DNA of 9,467 nucleotides from an uncultured Eubacteriales bacterium (GCA_900544945.1 UQXG01000094.1:1-9467); one strand, 5' to 3'; shown: positions 1-7,787, numbered from the stretch's first letter. A program made the numbers and translations. Notes: generated from the letters alone by a model not told the origin.

Positions 1-51
1 ATAGAGAAAAAGATCCGCTATCCAGCCGCAGACGATTTATTCAGAGGTTCC
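1..51 (-). mobile_element. Right end of a MITE-like palindromic element (partial, runs off the window)
   Basis: Read on the minus strand, this segment begins GGAACCTCTGAATAAATCG and continues as the terminal part of the element seen whole at 7554-7772. Over the outer 40 bases the two right ends differ at about four positions. The tetranucleotide CTAG follows at 52-55, as it does beside the other copy. Only the end of the element is visible, so its length and left end are unknown. It carries no coding sequence here. It lies directly after the stop codon of the Gfo/Idh gene and may form part of that operon's 3' hairpin or terminator, which is inference. Confidence 0.7.
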
Positions 52-1152
52 CTAGTTCTGAATTGGCTCTCCCGGCATAGGCCGGGGTCTTCCGCAGGCA
101 GTGGAAAGGCGCTTACGCTCCCCGTCGGCTCCACCGGCGGCGATGGCCTCCATGGTTTCCAGAATGTGCCGCGCGTACCGGGCATCCGTTCGGGGAACGG
201 TACCGTCGGCAAGAGAAGCCGCCAGATCCCACAGACCCAGTCCCCGGCTGTTTTGCGCATAGGGAAACGTCAGAGAAACCTCCCGGTAGTCCTCTCCGGG
301 ATGAGCCAGCATGACCCTGCCTCCAAAGCAATTGGGATCCGACAGCACAATGGAGCCGGTTTCGCCGTAGATTTCCAGACAGGGCTGCCTGGACTTCCAC
401 ACGTCGAAGGTCGCCGTGAAGGTGGCAAGGGCCCCCGTTTCGAAACGAAGCAAGGCATTGACGTAGGTGGGAACCCGCACCTGAATCAGCTCCCCATAGT
501 GGGGCTGGGAGGTAATCCGCCGGGTGGGGAAGGAAATGGCATCCATGGCACTGACGCTGGCGAAGGGGCCGACGATATGCAGCAGAGCTGTCAGATAATA
601 GGGCCCCATATCCATCAGCGGCCCGGCCCCGGGCTGATAGAGAAAATTGGGGTTCGGGTGCCAGGTCTCCACGCCTTGCTTGAAAAGGTTCGCCGTGGCT
701 CCCACCACCCGACCGATGGCACCGGTGTCCACCAGATGCCGGGCAGTCTGGATCATAGCGCCAAGGGGCACGTCCGGCGCGCAGCCAAGACGTACCCCTT
801 TTTCCCGCGCCAGTCTTTCCAGCCGCGCGCCCTGGGCAGCATCCGCCGCCAGGGGCTTTTCGCTGTACACATGCTTTCCGGCTTCCAGTGCCTGCCGGTT
901 GATCTCATAATGGGCCTGCGGCGGGCAAAGATCCAGCACGATGTCGATTTCCGGATCGGAGAGCATCTGTTCCAGCGTCCCGTAGACCCGGGCCAGGGCA
1001 AATTGCTCTGCCCTGGCCTGGGCCCGATCGGGATGCCGGTCAAATACGCCCCGAACCGCCAGCCTGTCTGAAAACAGGGTCTGAAGGTTCCGGATGTAGA
1101 CTTCCGAAATCATGCCGCAGCCTGCCACGCCGACCTGATAGACCGGCTCCAT
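52..1152 (-). CDS. Gfo/Idh/MocA family NAD(P)-dependent oxidoreductase
   Basis: A 366-residue protein of the usual family length, probably a cytoplasmic dehydrogenase acting on a sugar, cyclitol or related polyol. The N-terminal Rossmann fold shows VGVAGCGMIS at residues 7-16, where the last glycine of the common GxGxxG is serine, and an acidic-turn strand near residue 38 (VFD). The family EKP motif is at 98-100, the lysine being the expected catalytic or cofactor-contacting residue. The C-terminal domain has GPLMDMGPYYLTALLH at about 177-192, matching the family's D...H catalytic region. The start is fixed by a GGAG element inside the end of livF, and only three bases (GCC) separate the two genes, so translation is probably coupled. 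Its TAG stop is embedded in the CTAG that borders the mobile element at 1-51, and the C-terminal tail (about residues 345-366) looks non-conserved. Substrate unknown; the family assignment is firm. Confidence 0.93.
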   Translation of the reverse strand: MEPVYQVGVAGCGMISEVYIRNLQTLFSDRLAVRGVFDRHPDRAQARAEQFALARVYGTLEQMLSDPEIDIVLDLCPPQAHYEINRQALEAGKHVYSEKPLAADAAQGARLERLAREKGVRLGCAPDVPLGAMIQTARHLVDTGAIGRVVGATANLFKQGVETWHPNPNFLYQPGAGPLMDMGPYYLTALLHIVGPFASVSAMDAISFPTRRITSQPHYGELIQVRVPTYVNALLRFETGALATFTATFDVWKSRQPCLEIYGETGSIVLSDPNCFGGRVMLAHPGEDYREVSLTFPYAQNSRGLGLWDLAASLADGTVPRTDARYARHILETMEAIAAGGADGERKRLSTACGRPRPMPGEPIQN

Positions 1153-1155
1153 GGC

Positions 1156-1851
<696 letters not shown>

Positions 1852-1854
1852 GGC

Positions 1855-2625
1855 TTATTCCTCCTCTTCGCCCATGTAGGCCTCGATGACCTTGGGATGG
1901 TTCTGAACTTCCTCCGGGGTGCCGTGCGTCAGCAGCTCGCCAAAGTTCAGCACGAACACCTCGTCGGACAGGGTGTTGACCACCTTCAGCCGGTGCTCGA
2001 TGAGTAAGATCGTCAGGTCCCGGATTTCCCGGATCTTCTTCAGCAGCTCAATGAAGTCCTCCACCTCCACCGGGTTCAGGCCGGCGGCAGGCTCGTCCAG
2101 AAGCAGCAGCTTGGGGTCGGAGGCCAGGGCTCTGGCCAGCTCCACTTTTCGCTGCATCCCGTAGGGCAGGTTGCCGGGGCGGTCGTGGGCGAAATCCTTC
2201 AGGCCGACTAAGTCCAGGCACTCCATGGCGATGTCGTAGTTCTTCTTGTCCTCGCTGCGCTTTCTGGGAAGGCCCAGGATGGCCTCCACCATGGTGTAGT
2301 TGGCCCGGGCGTCCAGAGCGGACTGGACGTTGCGCACGTTGTCCAGCTGAGAGAACAGACGGATATTCTGGAAGGTACGGGCCATGCCCTTCTTGGAGAC
2401 TTCATGCTGGGGAAGGCTCGTGATATCCTCCCCGTCCAGCAGCACCTTGCCGCTGGTGGGCTTATAGACACCGGAAATAATATTGAAGAAGGTGGTCTTG
2501 CCCGCGCCGTTGGGGCCGATGATGCTGGTGACGGAGCCCTTCCGGATGTCCAGGCTCACGTTCTGCACGGCCTTGACACCGCCGAAGTTGATGGAAACGT
2601 CCTGACAAGTCAGAATGCTGCTCAT
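1855..2625 (-). CDS. livG: Branched-chain-amino-acid-type ABC transporter ATP-binding protein LivG
   Basis: The partner ATPase of LivF. From the chosen start (MSSILTCQD) the protein has 256 residues, normal for LivG. It shows Walker A GPNGAGKTT (37-45), Q-loop RTFQN (around Gln86), signature LPYGMQRK (153-160; LivG proteins normally have YGxQR here rather than LSGGQ), Walker B LLLLDEP (173-179) and switch histidine His211 in LLIEHRLKVV. A longer reading from a GTG at 2682 exists, but it lies inside livM, has no clear ribosome-binding site and adds residues outside the family domain. The ATG at 2625 has GAAGGAGG at ideal spacing. This start overlaps the livM stop as ATGA, a classic coupled junction. 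The acidic C-terminus (EEEE) is encoded by the Shine-Dalgarno sequence of livF. Confidence 0.94.
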   Translation of the reverse strand: MSSILTCQDVSINFGGVKAVQNVSLDIRKGSVTSIIGPNGAGKTTFFNIISGVYKPTSGKVLLDGEDITSLPQHEVSKKGMARTFQNIRLFSQLDNVRNVQSALDARANYTMVEAILGLPRKRSEDKKNYDIAMECLDLVGLKDFAHDRPGNLPYGMQRKVELARALASDPKLLLLDEPAAGLNPVEVEDFIELLKKIREIRDLTILLIEHRLKVVNTLSDEVFVLNFGELLTHGTPEEVQNHPKVIEAYMGEEEE

Positions 2626-3506
2626 TTTCCTGCCTCCTTCACGGTTTTGGTTTCCTTGCCGGTGAATTTCTTCTTCAGCCACAGGAAGATGTCCTTGAAC
2701 TCATGCTCGCCGAAGAGGCCGTTGGGCACGAAGTTGATAATGACGAGAATGATAACGCACTGAATCAGGGTGCGCAGGTTGCTGGCGGTCCGCAGGGACT
2801 CGGTGAGGATGCTGAAGAGAGCCGCCATGACAACGGAGCCGGACAGGCTGTTGATGCCGCCCACGAAGACGATGCTGATCCACTCGATGGACTTGGCGGA
2901 GCCAAAGGAGTTGGGATCGATGAAGGAAGTGGCGTAGGCCACCATGGCGCCGGACAGAGCGGTGAGGCCGCCGGCGAAGACGAAAGCGGTCATCTTGATT
3001 CGGGTGACATTGATGCCCATGGAGGCGGCGGAAATGGGATCGTTCTTCACGGCGATGCACTGGCGGCCGAACTTGGAATTCTTGAAGTTCAGCACCAGGT
3101 AGATCACGATGGCAACAATTACAAAGCTCACAGGCAGGTTGATGTCTCTGGGAATCCGGTTGATGCCCATAGCGCCGCCGGTGACGCTGCTGAAGGTATT
3201 GAGCACTGCCACGATGGCCTCGCCGAAAGCCAGGGTAATCATGGCCACATAGTCGCCCCGGAGCTTCATGATGGGAATGCCCACTAAGAAGGCGGAGACC
3301 ATGCCCATGATGATTGCCAGAATCACCGCGGGCAGGAAGGGAAAGCCGAACTTGGTGGCGAGAATACCAACGGTATACGCGCCGATGCACATAAAGGACG
3401 CCTGGCCCATGGAGAAGATACCGGTCAGGCCCATGAGGATATACATGGAAATGACGGCCACCATCACAATGAGGACGTTCAGAACCACGGTTGCGGTATA
3501 ACTCAT
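2622..3506 (-). CDS. livM: Branched-chain-amino-acid-type ABC transporter permease LivM
   Basis: A 294-residue polytopic membrane protein forming half of the importer channel with LivH. It begins with hydrophobic segments at about 5-28 and is hydrophobic throughout to about residue 260, ending in a basic cytoplasmic tail (FLWLKKKFTGKE). LivM hallmarks are KLRGDYVAMITLAFGE (81-96), the TGGAMGI loop (109-115), the cytoplasmic ATPase-coupling loop GRQCIAVKNDPISAASMGIN (147-166) and GGINSLSG (216-223). It lacks the long N-terminal extension of E. coli LivM, as is usual outside Proteobacteria. AAGGAGG lies eight bases before the ATG. Thirteen bases separate it from livH, and its stop overlaps the livG start by four bases. 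Confidence 0.95.
   Translation of the reverse strand: MSYTATVVLNVLIVMVAVISMYILMGLTGIFSMGQASFMCIGAYTVGILATKFGFPFLPAVILAIIMGMVSAFLVGIPIMKLRGDYVAMITLAFGEAIVAVLNTFSSVTGGAMGINRIPRDINLPVSFVIVAIVIYLVLNFKNSKFGRQCIAVKNDPISAASMGINVTRIKMTAFVFAGGLTALSGAMVAYATSFIDPNSFGSAKSIEWISIVFVGGINSLSGSVVMAALFSILTESLRTASNLRTLIQCVIILVIINFVPNGLFGEHEFKDIFLWLKKKFTGKETKTVKEAGK
2633..2640 (-). promoter_or_regulatory. Ribosome-binding site that fixes the livG start
   Basis: On the minus strand GAAGGAGG lies here, seven bases before the ATG at 2625. It is a near-perfect anti-16S match, it encodes the Lys-Glu-Ala near the LivM C-terminus, and it favours the ATG at 2625 over the in-frame GTG at 2682. Confidence 0.85.
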
Positions 3507-3519
3507 CTTTTCGTCCTCC

Positions 3520-4404
3520 TTACACTTTTTCCTTCACGAATTTGCCGCTGATGCCCTGAGGACGGAAAATCAGGAAGATAATGGCAAACAGGAAGGTACA
3601 GGCAGGCTGTAAGCTGGAGCCCACAAAGTTGGTCATGAACACTTCCAACAGACCCAGCAGAAGGCCGCCGTAGAGGGCGCCGCTGATGTTGCCCAGGCCT
3701 CCCAGAATGGAAGCGGTCATACCCTTCATGACCAGATCCTTCAGCTGGGGATACAGCAGGAACTTCATGCCGCACAGCACGCCCGCAATGGCCGCCAGCA
3801 TACCGGAAATGAAGAAGGTCAGCGCCATGACGAAGGACACATTGATGCCCATGAGCTTGGCGGTGTCGCTGTCCATGGACAGGGCCCGGATGGAAATACC
3901 CATACGGGTCTTGTAGAGGATATACATCAGAACCAGAATGCCCACTGCGGACAGACCCAGCATGATCATGTCGGTAACGGCAATGGTCAGATTTTCATTG
4001 ATCTGGAAAAAGCTCCGGGAGAAGAAAGAGGGATAGGAATAGTAGCTGGAGGCAAACATCAGAATGATGATATTCTGAAGCAGGGTGCCCAGGTTGGCAG
4101 AGGAGACAAAAAACAGCATGGAACTGCCCTTGGTTCTGCGCAGCCGCTCAAAGCCGATGAACTGCACCAGGCAGGACAGGCATCCGCCAAAAAGGACGGT
4201 AATGAGAATCATGGGAACAAAGCCCAGATTCCAGCTCTTGCAGACAATATAGGCAAAGTAGGCGGAAACTACCATGACGCCGCCGTGGGAGAAATTGGAG
4301 AATTTCAGGACGCTGAAGATCAGGGTAAAGCCCAGGGCGATCAGGGAGTAAACCGAACCAAGGGCGATACCGTTAATGATCAGCTGAATATAGTAGTAAG
4401 TCAT
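3520..4404 (-). CDS. livH: Branched-chain-amino-acid-type ABC transporter permease LivH
   Basis: A 294-residue integral membrane permease that pairs with LivM. The N-terminus IINGIALGSVYSLIALGFTL (9-28) and the following FSNFSHGG (36-42) are classic LivH features. The coupling loop that contacts the ATPases is visible at about 165-189 (KTRMGISIRALS...AKLMGINV), and GGLGNISGALYGG (235-247) marks the C-terminal membrane half. It ends with a short charged tail (KFVKEKV). AAAGGA lies seven bases before the ATG. The 99-base spacer from the upstream binding-protein gene holds a strong hairpin (4438-4473), so permease expression is probably lower than that of the binding protein. Confidence 0.95.
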   Translation of the reverse strand: MTYYYIQLIINGIALGSVYSLIALGFTLIFSVLKFSNFSHGGVMVVSAYFAYIVCKSWNLGFVPMILITVLFGGCLSCLVQFIGFERLRRTKGSSMLFFVSSANLGTLLQNIIILMFASSYYSYPSFFSRSFFQINENLTIAVTDMIMLGLSAVGILVLMYILYKTRMGISIRALSMDSDTAKLMGINVSFVMALTFFISGMLAAIAGVLCGMKFLLYPQLKDLVMKGMTASILGGLGNISGALYGGLLLGLLEVFMTNFVGSSLQPACTFLFAIIFLIFRPQGISGKFVKEKV

Positions 4405-4437
4405 TGTTTCGTCCTTTCAAAACACATGAAGCAAGGA

Positions 4438-4473
4438 AAGCGGTAAGGTGCGGTTTCCTGCACCTTACCGCTT
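4438..4473 (-). terminator. Intercistronic stem-loop between binding protein and permease genes (attenuator or mRNA-stabilising hairpin)
   Basis: A perfect 14-base-pair inverted repeat, AAGCGGTAAGGTGC (4438-4451) and its exact complement (4460-4473), encloses an eight-base loop. On the transcribed strand the arm is followed by TCCTTGCTTC rather than a clean run of T, so it is not a textbook terminator. It lies 30 bases after the binding-protein stop and 33 bases before the livH start. In analogous operons (for example after malE) such a hairpin allows partial termination or protects the upstream mRNA, giving excess binding protein over permease. That role is inferred here. Confidence 0.6.
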
Positions 4474-4503
4474 CAAAGACACAGCTTAGGGGGTTTCTGT
4501 CAC

Positions 4504-5745
4504 TCAGGGCTGCAGATAGGTCTTGTACTCCAGAACGCCGTCGGTAATCTCATAGACAGCCATGCCCAGATCCTTGGGAGAGTGGGTCGCGCCGTCCTCG
4601 GTGTAGCTGTCGGTGCACAGCAGATCCAGATTCTGGATGCTATTCTCCATGGCGGCCTTGATGGCGTCCCGGTCGGCAGAGCCGGCAGCCTCGATGGCGG
4701 TCTTCAGGATGTACATGGTATCGTAGCCGTTGACGGCCTTGATGGTAGCGGGCTCGCCGAAGCGGGTCTCATAGTTGGCGTTGAAGGTATCCAGGCTGGG
4801 GTCGCCCATGTAGACGGAGGACTGGAAGTAGGCCTTGCCCACAACGGCAGGGTTATCCAGCAGGGACAGGAAGGGATCGCTCATATCCTGGGCACCGACG
4901 TAGGGAATCTTCAGACCCAGCTGCGCGGCCTGCTGAACCATGATGACCAGCTGTGCGGTGGGGTTGGGGGTGCAGATGAACTCGGCGCCGCTGGCCTTGA
5001 TCTTGGACAGCTGAGTGGAGAAGTCCTGGTCGGTAGCGTTGCAGGTCTGCTCAATGGTGATTTCGCCGCCCTTGGCAGTCCACAGGTCACGGAAGCCGTT
5101 CATGTAGGCCACGGCGTAGGCATTGGACTGATCGTAGAACAGAGCCGCCTTCTTCATGTCGGTGTTCTCGGCCACATACTGGGCGATGATGGCGGCCTGC
5201 TGGGGAGCGTTGCACTGGCCGGTCAGGAAGCAGTAGGGATAAACCTCACCGGTTCCCTCGGTGTCGGCCACGGCCCGGGGGTCAGAGGGCATACCCAGAA
5301 CAGGAACACCCTTCTCGGTGCTGACCTCGATGAGGCTCATGAAGATGCCGCTGGCATCGGTGGTAATGACGGCGGACGCCTTATCCACGTCGGCCAGACG
5401 GGTGTAGGCGTTGATGGTCTCCTGACCGTCGTTCTTGTTGTCGTAGACGACGTAGTCGATCTGCTTGCCCAGGATGCCGCCGGCGGCGTTGATTTCTTCC
5501 ACAGCCATCAGAACGCCGTTGTTGATGGCGTTGCCGGTGGCGGAGCGGCTGCCGGTCAGGTCGTTGATGCCGCCGATGACGATTTTGTCGCCGTCGGAAG
5601 CGGGAGCCGCAGTCTCATTGGATGCGGGAGCGTTGGTAGCGGCAGGGGCGGCGGTGGCGGTGGGAGCGGCGTTTCCGTTGCCGCAGCCGGCCAGCATACC
5701 CAGGGCCATCACACCGGCCATTGCCAAAGCGATCAGTTTTTTCAT
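4504..5745 (-). CDS. HAAT-type ABC transporter solute-binding lipoprotein (Peripla_BP_6, LivJ/LivK-like)
   Basis: A 413-residue extracytoplasmic receptor of the importer. The signal peptide MKKLIALAMAGVMALGMLAG is followed by lipobox Cys21 (LAGC), so it should be lipid-anchored on the outer face of the membrane. Residues 22-50 are an Ala/Pro/Thr/Asn-rich linker. The type I binding fold starts at KIVIGGINDLTGS (54-66) and includes AVEEINAAGGILGKQI (81-96), both typical of the family. The segment where many LivJ-like proteins carry a Gly-Pro-rich ligand loop reads AVITTDASG (125-133), so the ligand may differ from leucine. AGGAGG lies seven bases before the ATG, the strongest site in the operon, consistent with high expression. 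It follows the CoA-transferase gene after 61 bases. The ligand cannot be named; the position between acid-activating enzymes and permeases suggests an organic acid. Confidence 0.93.
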   Translation of the reverse strand: MKKLIALAMAGVMALGMLAGCGNGNAAPTATAAPAATNAPASNETAAPASDGDKIVIGGINDLTGSRSATGNAINNGVLMAVEEINAAGGILGKQIDYVVYDNKNDGQETINAYTRLADVDKASAVITTDASGIFMSLIEVSTEKGVPVLGMPSDPRAVADTEGTGEVYPYCFLTGQCNAPQQAAIIAQYVAENTDMKKAALFYDQSNAYAVAYMNGFRDLWTAKGGEITIEQTCNATDQDFSTQLSKIKASGAEFICTPNPTAQLVIMVQQAAQLGLKIPYVGAQDMSDPFLSLLDNPAVVGKAYFQSSVYMGDPSLDTFNANYETRFGEPATIKAVNGYDTMYILKTAIEAAGSADRDAIKAAMENSIQNLDLLCTDSYTEDGATHSPKDLGMAVYEITDGVLEYKTYLQP

Positions 5746-5752
5746 GTGTTTT

Positions 5753-5758
5753 CCTCCT
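5753..5758 (-). promoter_or_regulatory. Strong ribosome-binding site of the binding-protein gene
   Basis: AGGAGG on the minus strand, seven bases before the ATG at 5745, fixes this start. The rest of the 61-base spacer (5746-5806) shows only a weak 6-bp repeat (TTCAGG at 5767-5772, CCTGAA at 5789-5794) and no convincing promoter. Confidence 0.75.
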
Positions 5759-5806
5759 TATGTTTCTTCAGGCATTGCTGCCATGAGTCCTGAATGAAAT
5801 ACGTTT

Positions 5807-7003
5807 TTAGAAGATACCGGCGTTTTTGAACCGTTCGATGTCTTTCTCGCCGAAGCCCAGTTCCCGGAGAATCTCCTCGTTGTGCTCACCCAGAGCCGGG
5901 GGCGTTCTGCGGATGGTGGGGGGCGTGGCGCTAAACTCGATGGGGGTGCCGATTGCCTTGAACTTTCCGGCCACCGGATGGTCGATCTCCTTGATGATCC
6001 CGTTGTGGAGAATCTGGGGATCCTTGGGCAGATCCTCGTAGGTGTTGACCTTGGCACACCAGATGCCCACGGCACGGAACTTCTCGATCCAATGCTCGGT
6101 GGTGTCCAGAACCAGCCGATTTTCGATGATGGTGTGAAGCTGGTCCCGGTTTACCATCTTGGCCTCGTTGTCCTTCATCAGAGGGGCAACCTCGGAAGAG
6201 CCGATGAGTTCGCCCAGCTGGGTGGGGTTGTCGCCTGCGTTGGTGGAGAGCACCATCCAGCCGTCTCCGGTCTTGTACACGCCGTAGGGCGAGGCCTGGA
6301 GCACGTGGCCGGAATGGTTGTGGGGCCGCTGAGGCACCTTGCCGGAATTCAGGTAGTAGGCCAGCTCCTGGGACTGCATATGCACGCCAGAGCTGAGCAA
6401 GTCAACGGAGACCTTCTGTCCGATGCCGGTCTGCTTGGCATAGTACAGGGCGGACAGCATACCGATGACCAGCATCAGCGATCCGTACACATCCACCTCG
6501 TAGATGCCGCCGGCCACCGGGCGGCCGTCCTCGTCGGGGCCAATCATGGTGGTCAGACCGGACAGCGCCTGAGCAAGCAAGTCCTGCCCGGGCAGGGAGG
6601 CGTAGGGGCCGGAGCTGCCATAGCCCAGAGCCTCGCAGAATACGATTTTGGGATTGATTTTCTTCGCTTCCTCGAAGCCGAAGCCCAGACGATCCAGAGC
6701 ACCCGCCCGGTAGTTCGTCATGATGACATCAGATTCGGCGATGAGCTTTTCCACAATCTCCCGGGACTCGGGAGCCTTCAGGTTCAGGGACATGCTCCGC
6801 TTATTTCGGTTCATGGCCAAGAAGAACACGCCTTCGCCGCCCAGGTTATCCAGCTGCTGGAAGTGCCGGTTGAAGTCGCCGGTTCCCTGCCGCTCGATGT
6901 TGATGACCTCCGCGCCAAGATCGCCCAGCAGCTGCAAAGCGAAGGGGCCTTGGGCGAAGTGGGTAAAGCCCAGAATCTTTACCCCGTCCAGTGCGCCTGC
7001 CAT
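5807..7003 (-). CDS. Class III (CaiB/BaiF family) acyl-CoA transferase
   Basis: A 398-residue cytoplasmic enzyme of normal family length that moves CoA between a donor thioester and a carboxylic acid. The opening MAGALDGVKILGFTHFAQGP (1-20) has the family's GxxVLD-like first strand. NRNKRSMSLNLK (65-76) and GSSGPYASLPGQDLLAQA (129-146) are hallmark segments. The expected catalytic aspartate is Asp171 in GGIYEVDVYGS, equivalent to Asp169 of formyl-CoA transferase. TGIGQKVSVDLL (about 192-203) follows, as in the family. GAGGAG encoded in the end of the MaoC gene precedes the ATG, with three bases (GCC) between stop and start, so the two are co-translated. The partner MaoC protein implies the product is an enoyl- or hydroxyacyl-CoA. 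Substrates known for relatives (oxalate, carnitine, bile acids, aromatic acids, C5 diacids) are too varied to choose one. Confidence 0.94.
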   Translation of the reverse strand: MAGALDGVKILGFTHFAQGPFALQLLGDLGAEVINIERQGTGDFNRHFQQLDNLGGEGVFFLAMNRNKRSMSLNLKAPESREIVEKLIAESDVIMTNYRAGALDRLGFGFEEAKKINPKIVFCEALGYGSSGPYASLPGQDLLAQALSGLTTMIGPDEDGRPVAGGIYEVDVYGSLMLVIGMLSALYYAKQTGIGQKVSVDLLSSGVHMQSQELAYYLNSGKVPQRPHNHSGHVLQASPYGVYKTGDGWMVLSTNAGDNPTQLGELIGSSEVAPLMKDNEAKMVNRDQLHTIIENRLVLDTTEHWIEKFRAVGIWCAKVNTYEDLPKDPQILHNGIIKEIDHPVAGKFKAIGTPIEFSATPPTIRRTPPALGEHNEEILRELGFGEKDIERFKNAGIF

Positions 7004-7006
7004 GGC

Positions 7007-7492
7007 TTACTCCTCGTCCTTGGGCTCGTTCGGAGTACCAAAAGCACTGCGGCGGCCGATGTACTGCTTGTCCACATAGAAGATGACGGTCTCGCCTCTC
7101 TGGTTCAGCACGTTCACGTTCCAGGTGATGACACCGAACTGCTCATTCTTGATGTCCTGACCCACCACCTCGGTCTCGCAGTGGACGGTGTCGCCGGGAT
7201 AGGTGGGCTTGACGAAGCGAACCTTGTCCATGCCGTAGTGGATGGAGGGAACCTTGCTGGGGGTGATCTCCTTGGCGAAGAAGCCGTCGGCCACGCCCAG
7301 GATCAGATCGCCCTGGAGAATGCAGCCGGTGACGGAGGGGTGACGCTCGCAGTACTGGGCGTCCACGTGGACGGGATGGGTGTTGTCGGAGCAGCCGATG
7401 AACAGGCGGATGTCCGCCTCAGTCATGGTGCGTCCGCTGGTGGTCTGCTTCTGACCGATGGTGTAGTCTTCAAAATACTTGTAGCCGGGCAT
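7007..7492 (-). CDS. MaoC family hot-dog-fold protein (probable acyl-CoA hydratase/dehydratase)
   Basis: A 161-residue single hot-dog-domain protein, first gene of the main operon. Residues 5-45 (KYFEDYTIGQKQTTSGRTMT, then the FIGCSDNTHPVHVD stretch) are the conserved MaoC start and active-site helix. The C-terminal half has the strand pattern of the fold (MDKVRFVKPTYPGDTVHCET, about 78-97), including the common FxxPvxpGDT turn. The classical (R)-hydratase motif places Asp five residues before the catalytic His. Here the residue five before His42 is Asn37, with Asp36 one position earlier, so the catalytic dyad is shifted or changed. The start has AAAGGA about ten bases upstream. The gene is coupled to the CoA-transferase gene, pointing to hydration of that enzyme's product. 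Other non-hydratase roles for hot-dog proteins remain possible. Confidence 0.9.
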   Translation of the reverse strand: MPGYKYFEDYTIGQKQTTSGRTMTEADIRLFIGCSDNTHPVHVDAQYCERHPSVTGCILQGDLILGVADGFFAKEITPSKVPSIHYGMDKVRFVKPTYPGDTVHCETEVVGQDIKNEQFGVITWNVNVLNQRGETVIFYVDKQYIGRRSAFGTPNEPKDEE

Positions 7493-7549
7493 GGGAATCG
7501 ATCCTTTCTTGTTGCAAATAATATATAATGTAGGAATGTGTCTTTTGTG
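7493..7549 (-). promoter_or_regulatory. AT-rich leader and likely promoter region of the MaoC-to-Gfo/Idh operon
   Basis: Between the mobile element and the MaoC start lie only 57 bases. On the minus strand an AT-rich block CATTATATATTATTTG contains possible -10 hexamers (TATTAT at 7523-7518, TATATT at 7525-7520). The best -35 match, AAGACA (7544-7539), is only 15 bases from TATTAT, so no hexamer pair is convincing. AAAGGA precedes the ATG. The octamer CTTTTGTG (7542-7549, plus strand) touches the element boundary and also occurs in the palindrome at 9274-9304. Either a weak or activated promoter lies here, or the operon depends partly on read-through from the FAD oxidoreductase gene. Confidence 0.35.
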
Positions 7550-7553
7550 CTAG

Positions 7554-7772
7554 GGAGGCTCTGATTAAATCGGCAAGAGCTGGCAGCGAGAGATTTTGTT
7601 CTCAGGCAAGGTTTGGAAAATGGAGGAATACTGTATGTACCCGCAAGGGGTATGCCGCATCCGTAAGCCAGCTTACGCTAGCAACGGCTGCGCTATATTT
7701 CCCATTTTTCAAACCGCAGACTGGGGGCAAAAAATCCGCTGCCCAGCCGCAGACGATTTATTCAGAGTTTCC
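7554..7772 (-). mobile_element. MITE-like near-palindromic element (219 bp, non-coding)
   Basis: The element has imperfect terminal inverted repeats: GGAGGCTCTGATTAAATCG on the left and GGAAACTCTGAATAAATCG as complement of the right, 16 of 19 identical. CTAG stands at both borders (7550-7553 and 7773-7776) and looks like a 4-bp target duplication. The similarity of the arms continues inward (AGCTGG/CAGCG, then GGTTTGGAAAATGG against GGTTTGAAAAATGG), so nearly the whole element could fold on itself. The centre has smaller hairpins: TACCC/GGGTA and CGTAAGC CA GCTTACG. No transposase is present, so it would need one in trans. The CTAG target would suit an IS5-type transposase, which is inference. 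A second copy ends at 51. It sits 11 bases after the FAD oxidoreductase stop and may serve as that gene's 3' hairpin. Confidence 0.75.
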
Positions 7773-7787
7773 CTAGGATTTTTGAAC

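Noticed and set aside
166..1071. Plus-strand open frame opposite the Gfo/Idh gene
   Set aside because: Shadow frame; the opposite strand encodes an unmistakable Rossmann/EKP dehydrogenase.
2626..2682. Longer N-terminus of LivG from a GTG at 2682
   Set aside because: It lies inside livM without a good ribosome-binding site, whereas GAAGGAGG precedes the ATG at 2625 in a standard ATGA overlap.
4582..5793. Long plus-strand open frame (about 403 codons) opposite the binding-protein gene
   Set aside because: It is a Gly/Val/Asp/His-rich shadow of the GC-rich minus-strand gene, with no recognisable domain. The minus-strand protein has a clear lipobox and binding fold.
5767..5794. Hairpin between the CoA-transferase and binding-protein genes
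   Set aside because: Only a 6-bp stem with a 16-base loop and no T run; expected by chance.
5807..7492. Bile-acid-inducible (bai) operon, suggested by the BaiF-type CoA-transferase
   Set aside because: None of the other bai genes are present, and the family is shared by many unrelated pathways.
5882..7528. Plus-strand open frame (about 548 codons) opposite the CoA-transferase and MaoC genes
   Set aside because: It spans two well-supported minus-strand genes, has low-complexity Gly/Val/His-rich composition and shows no family motifs.
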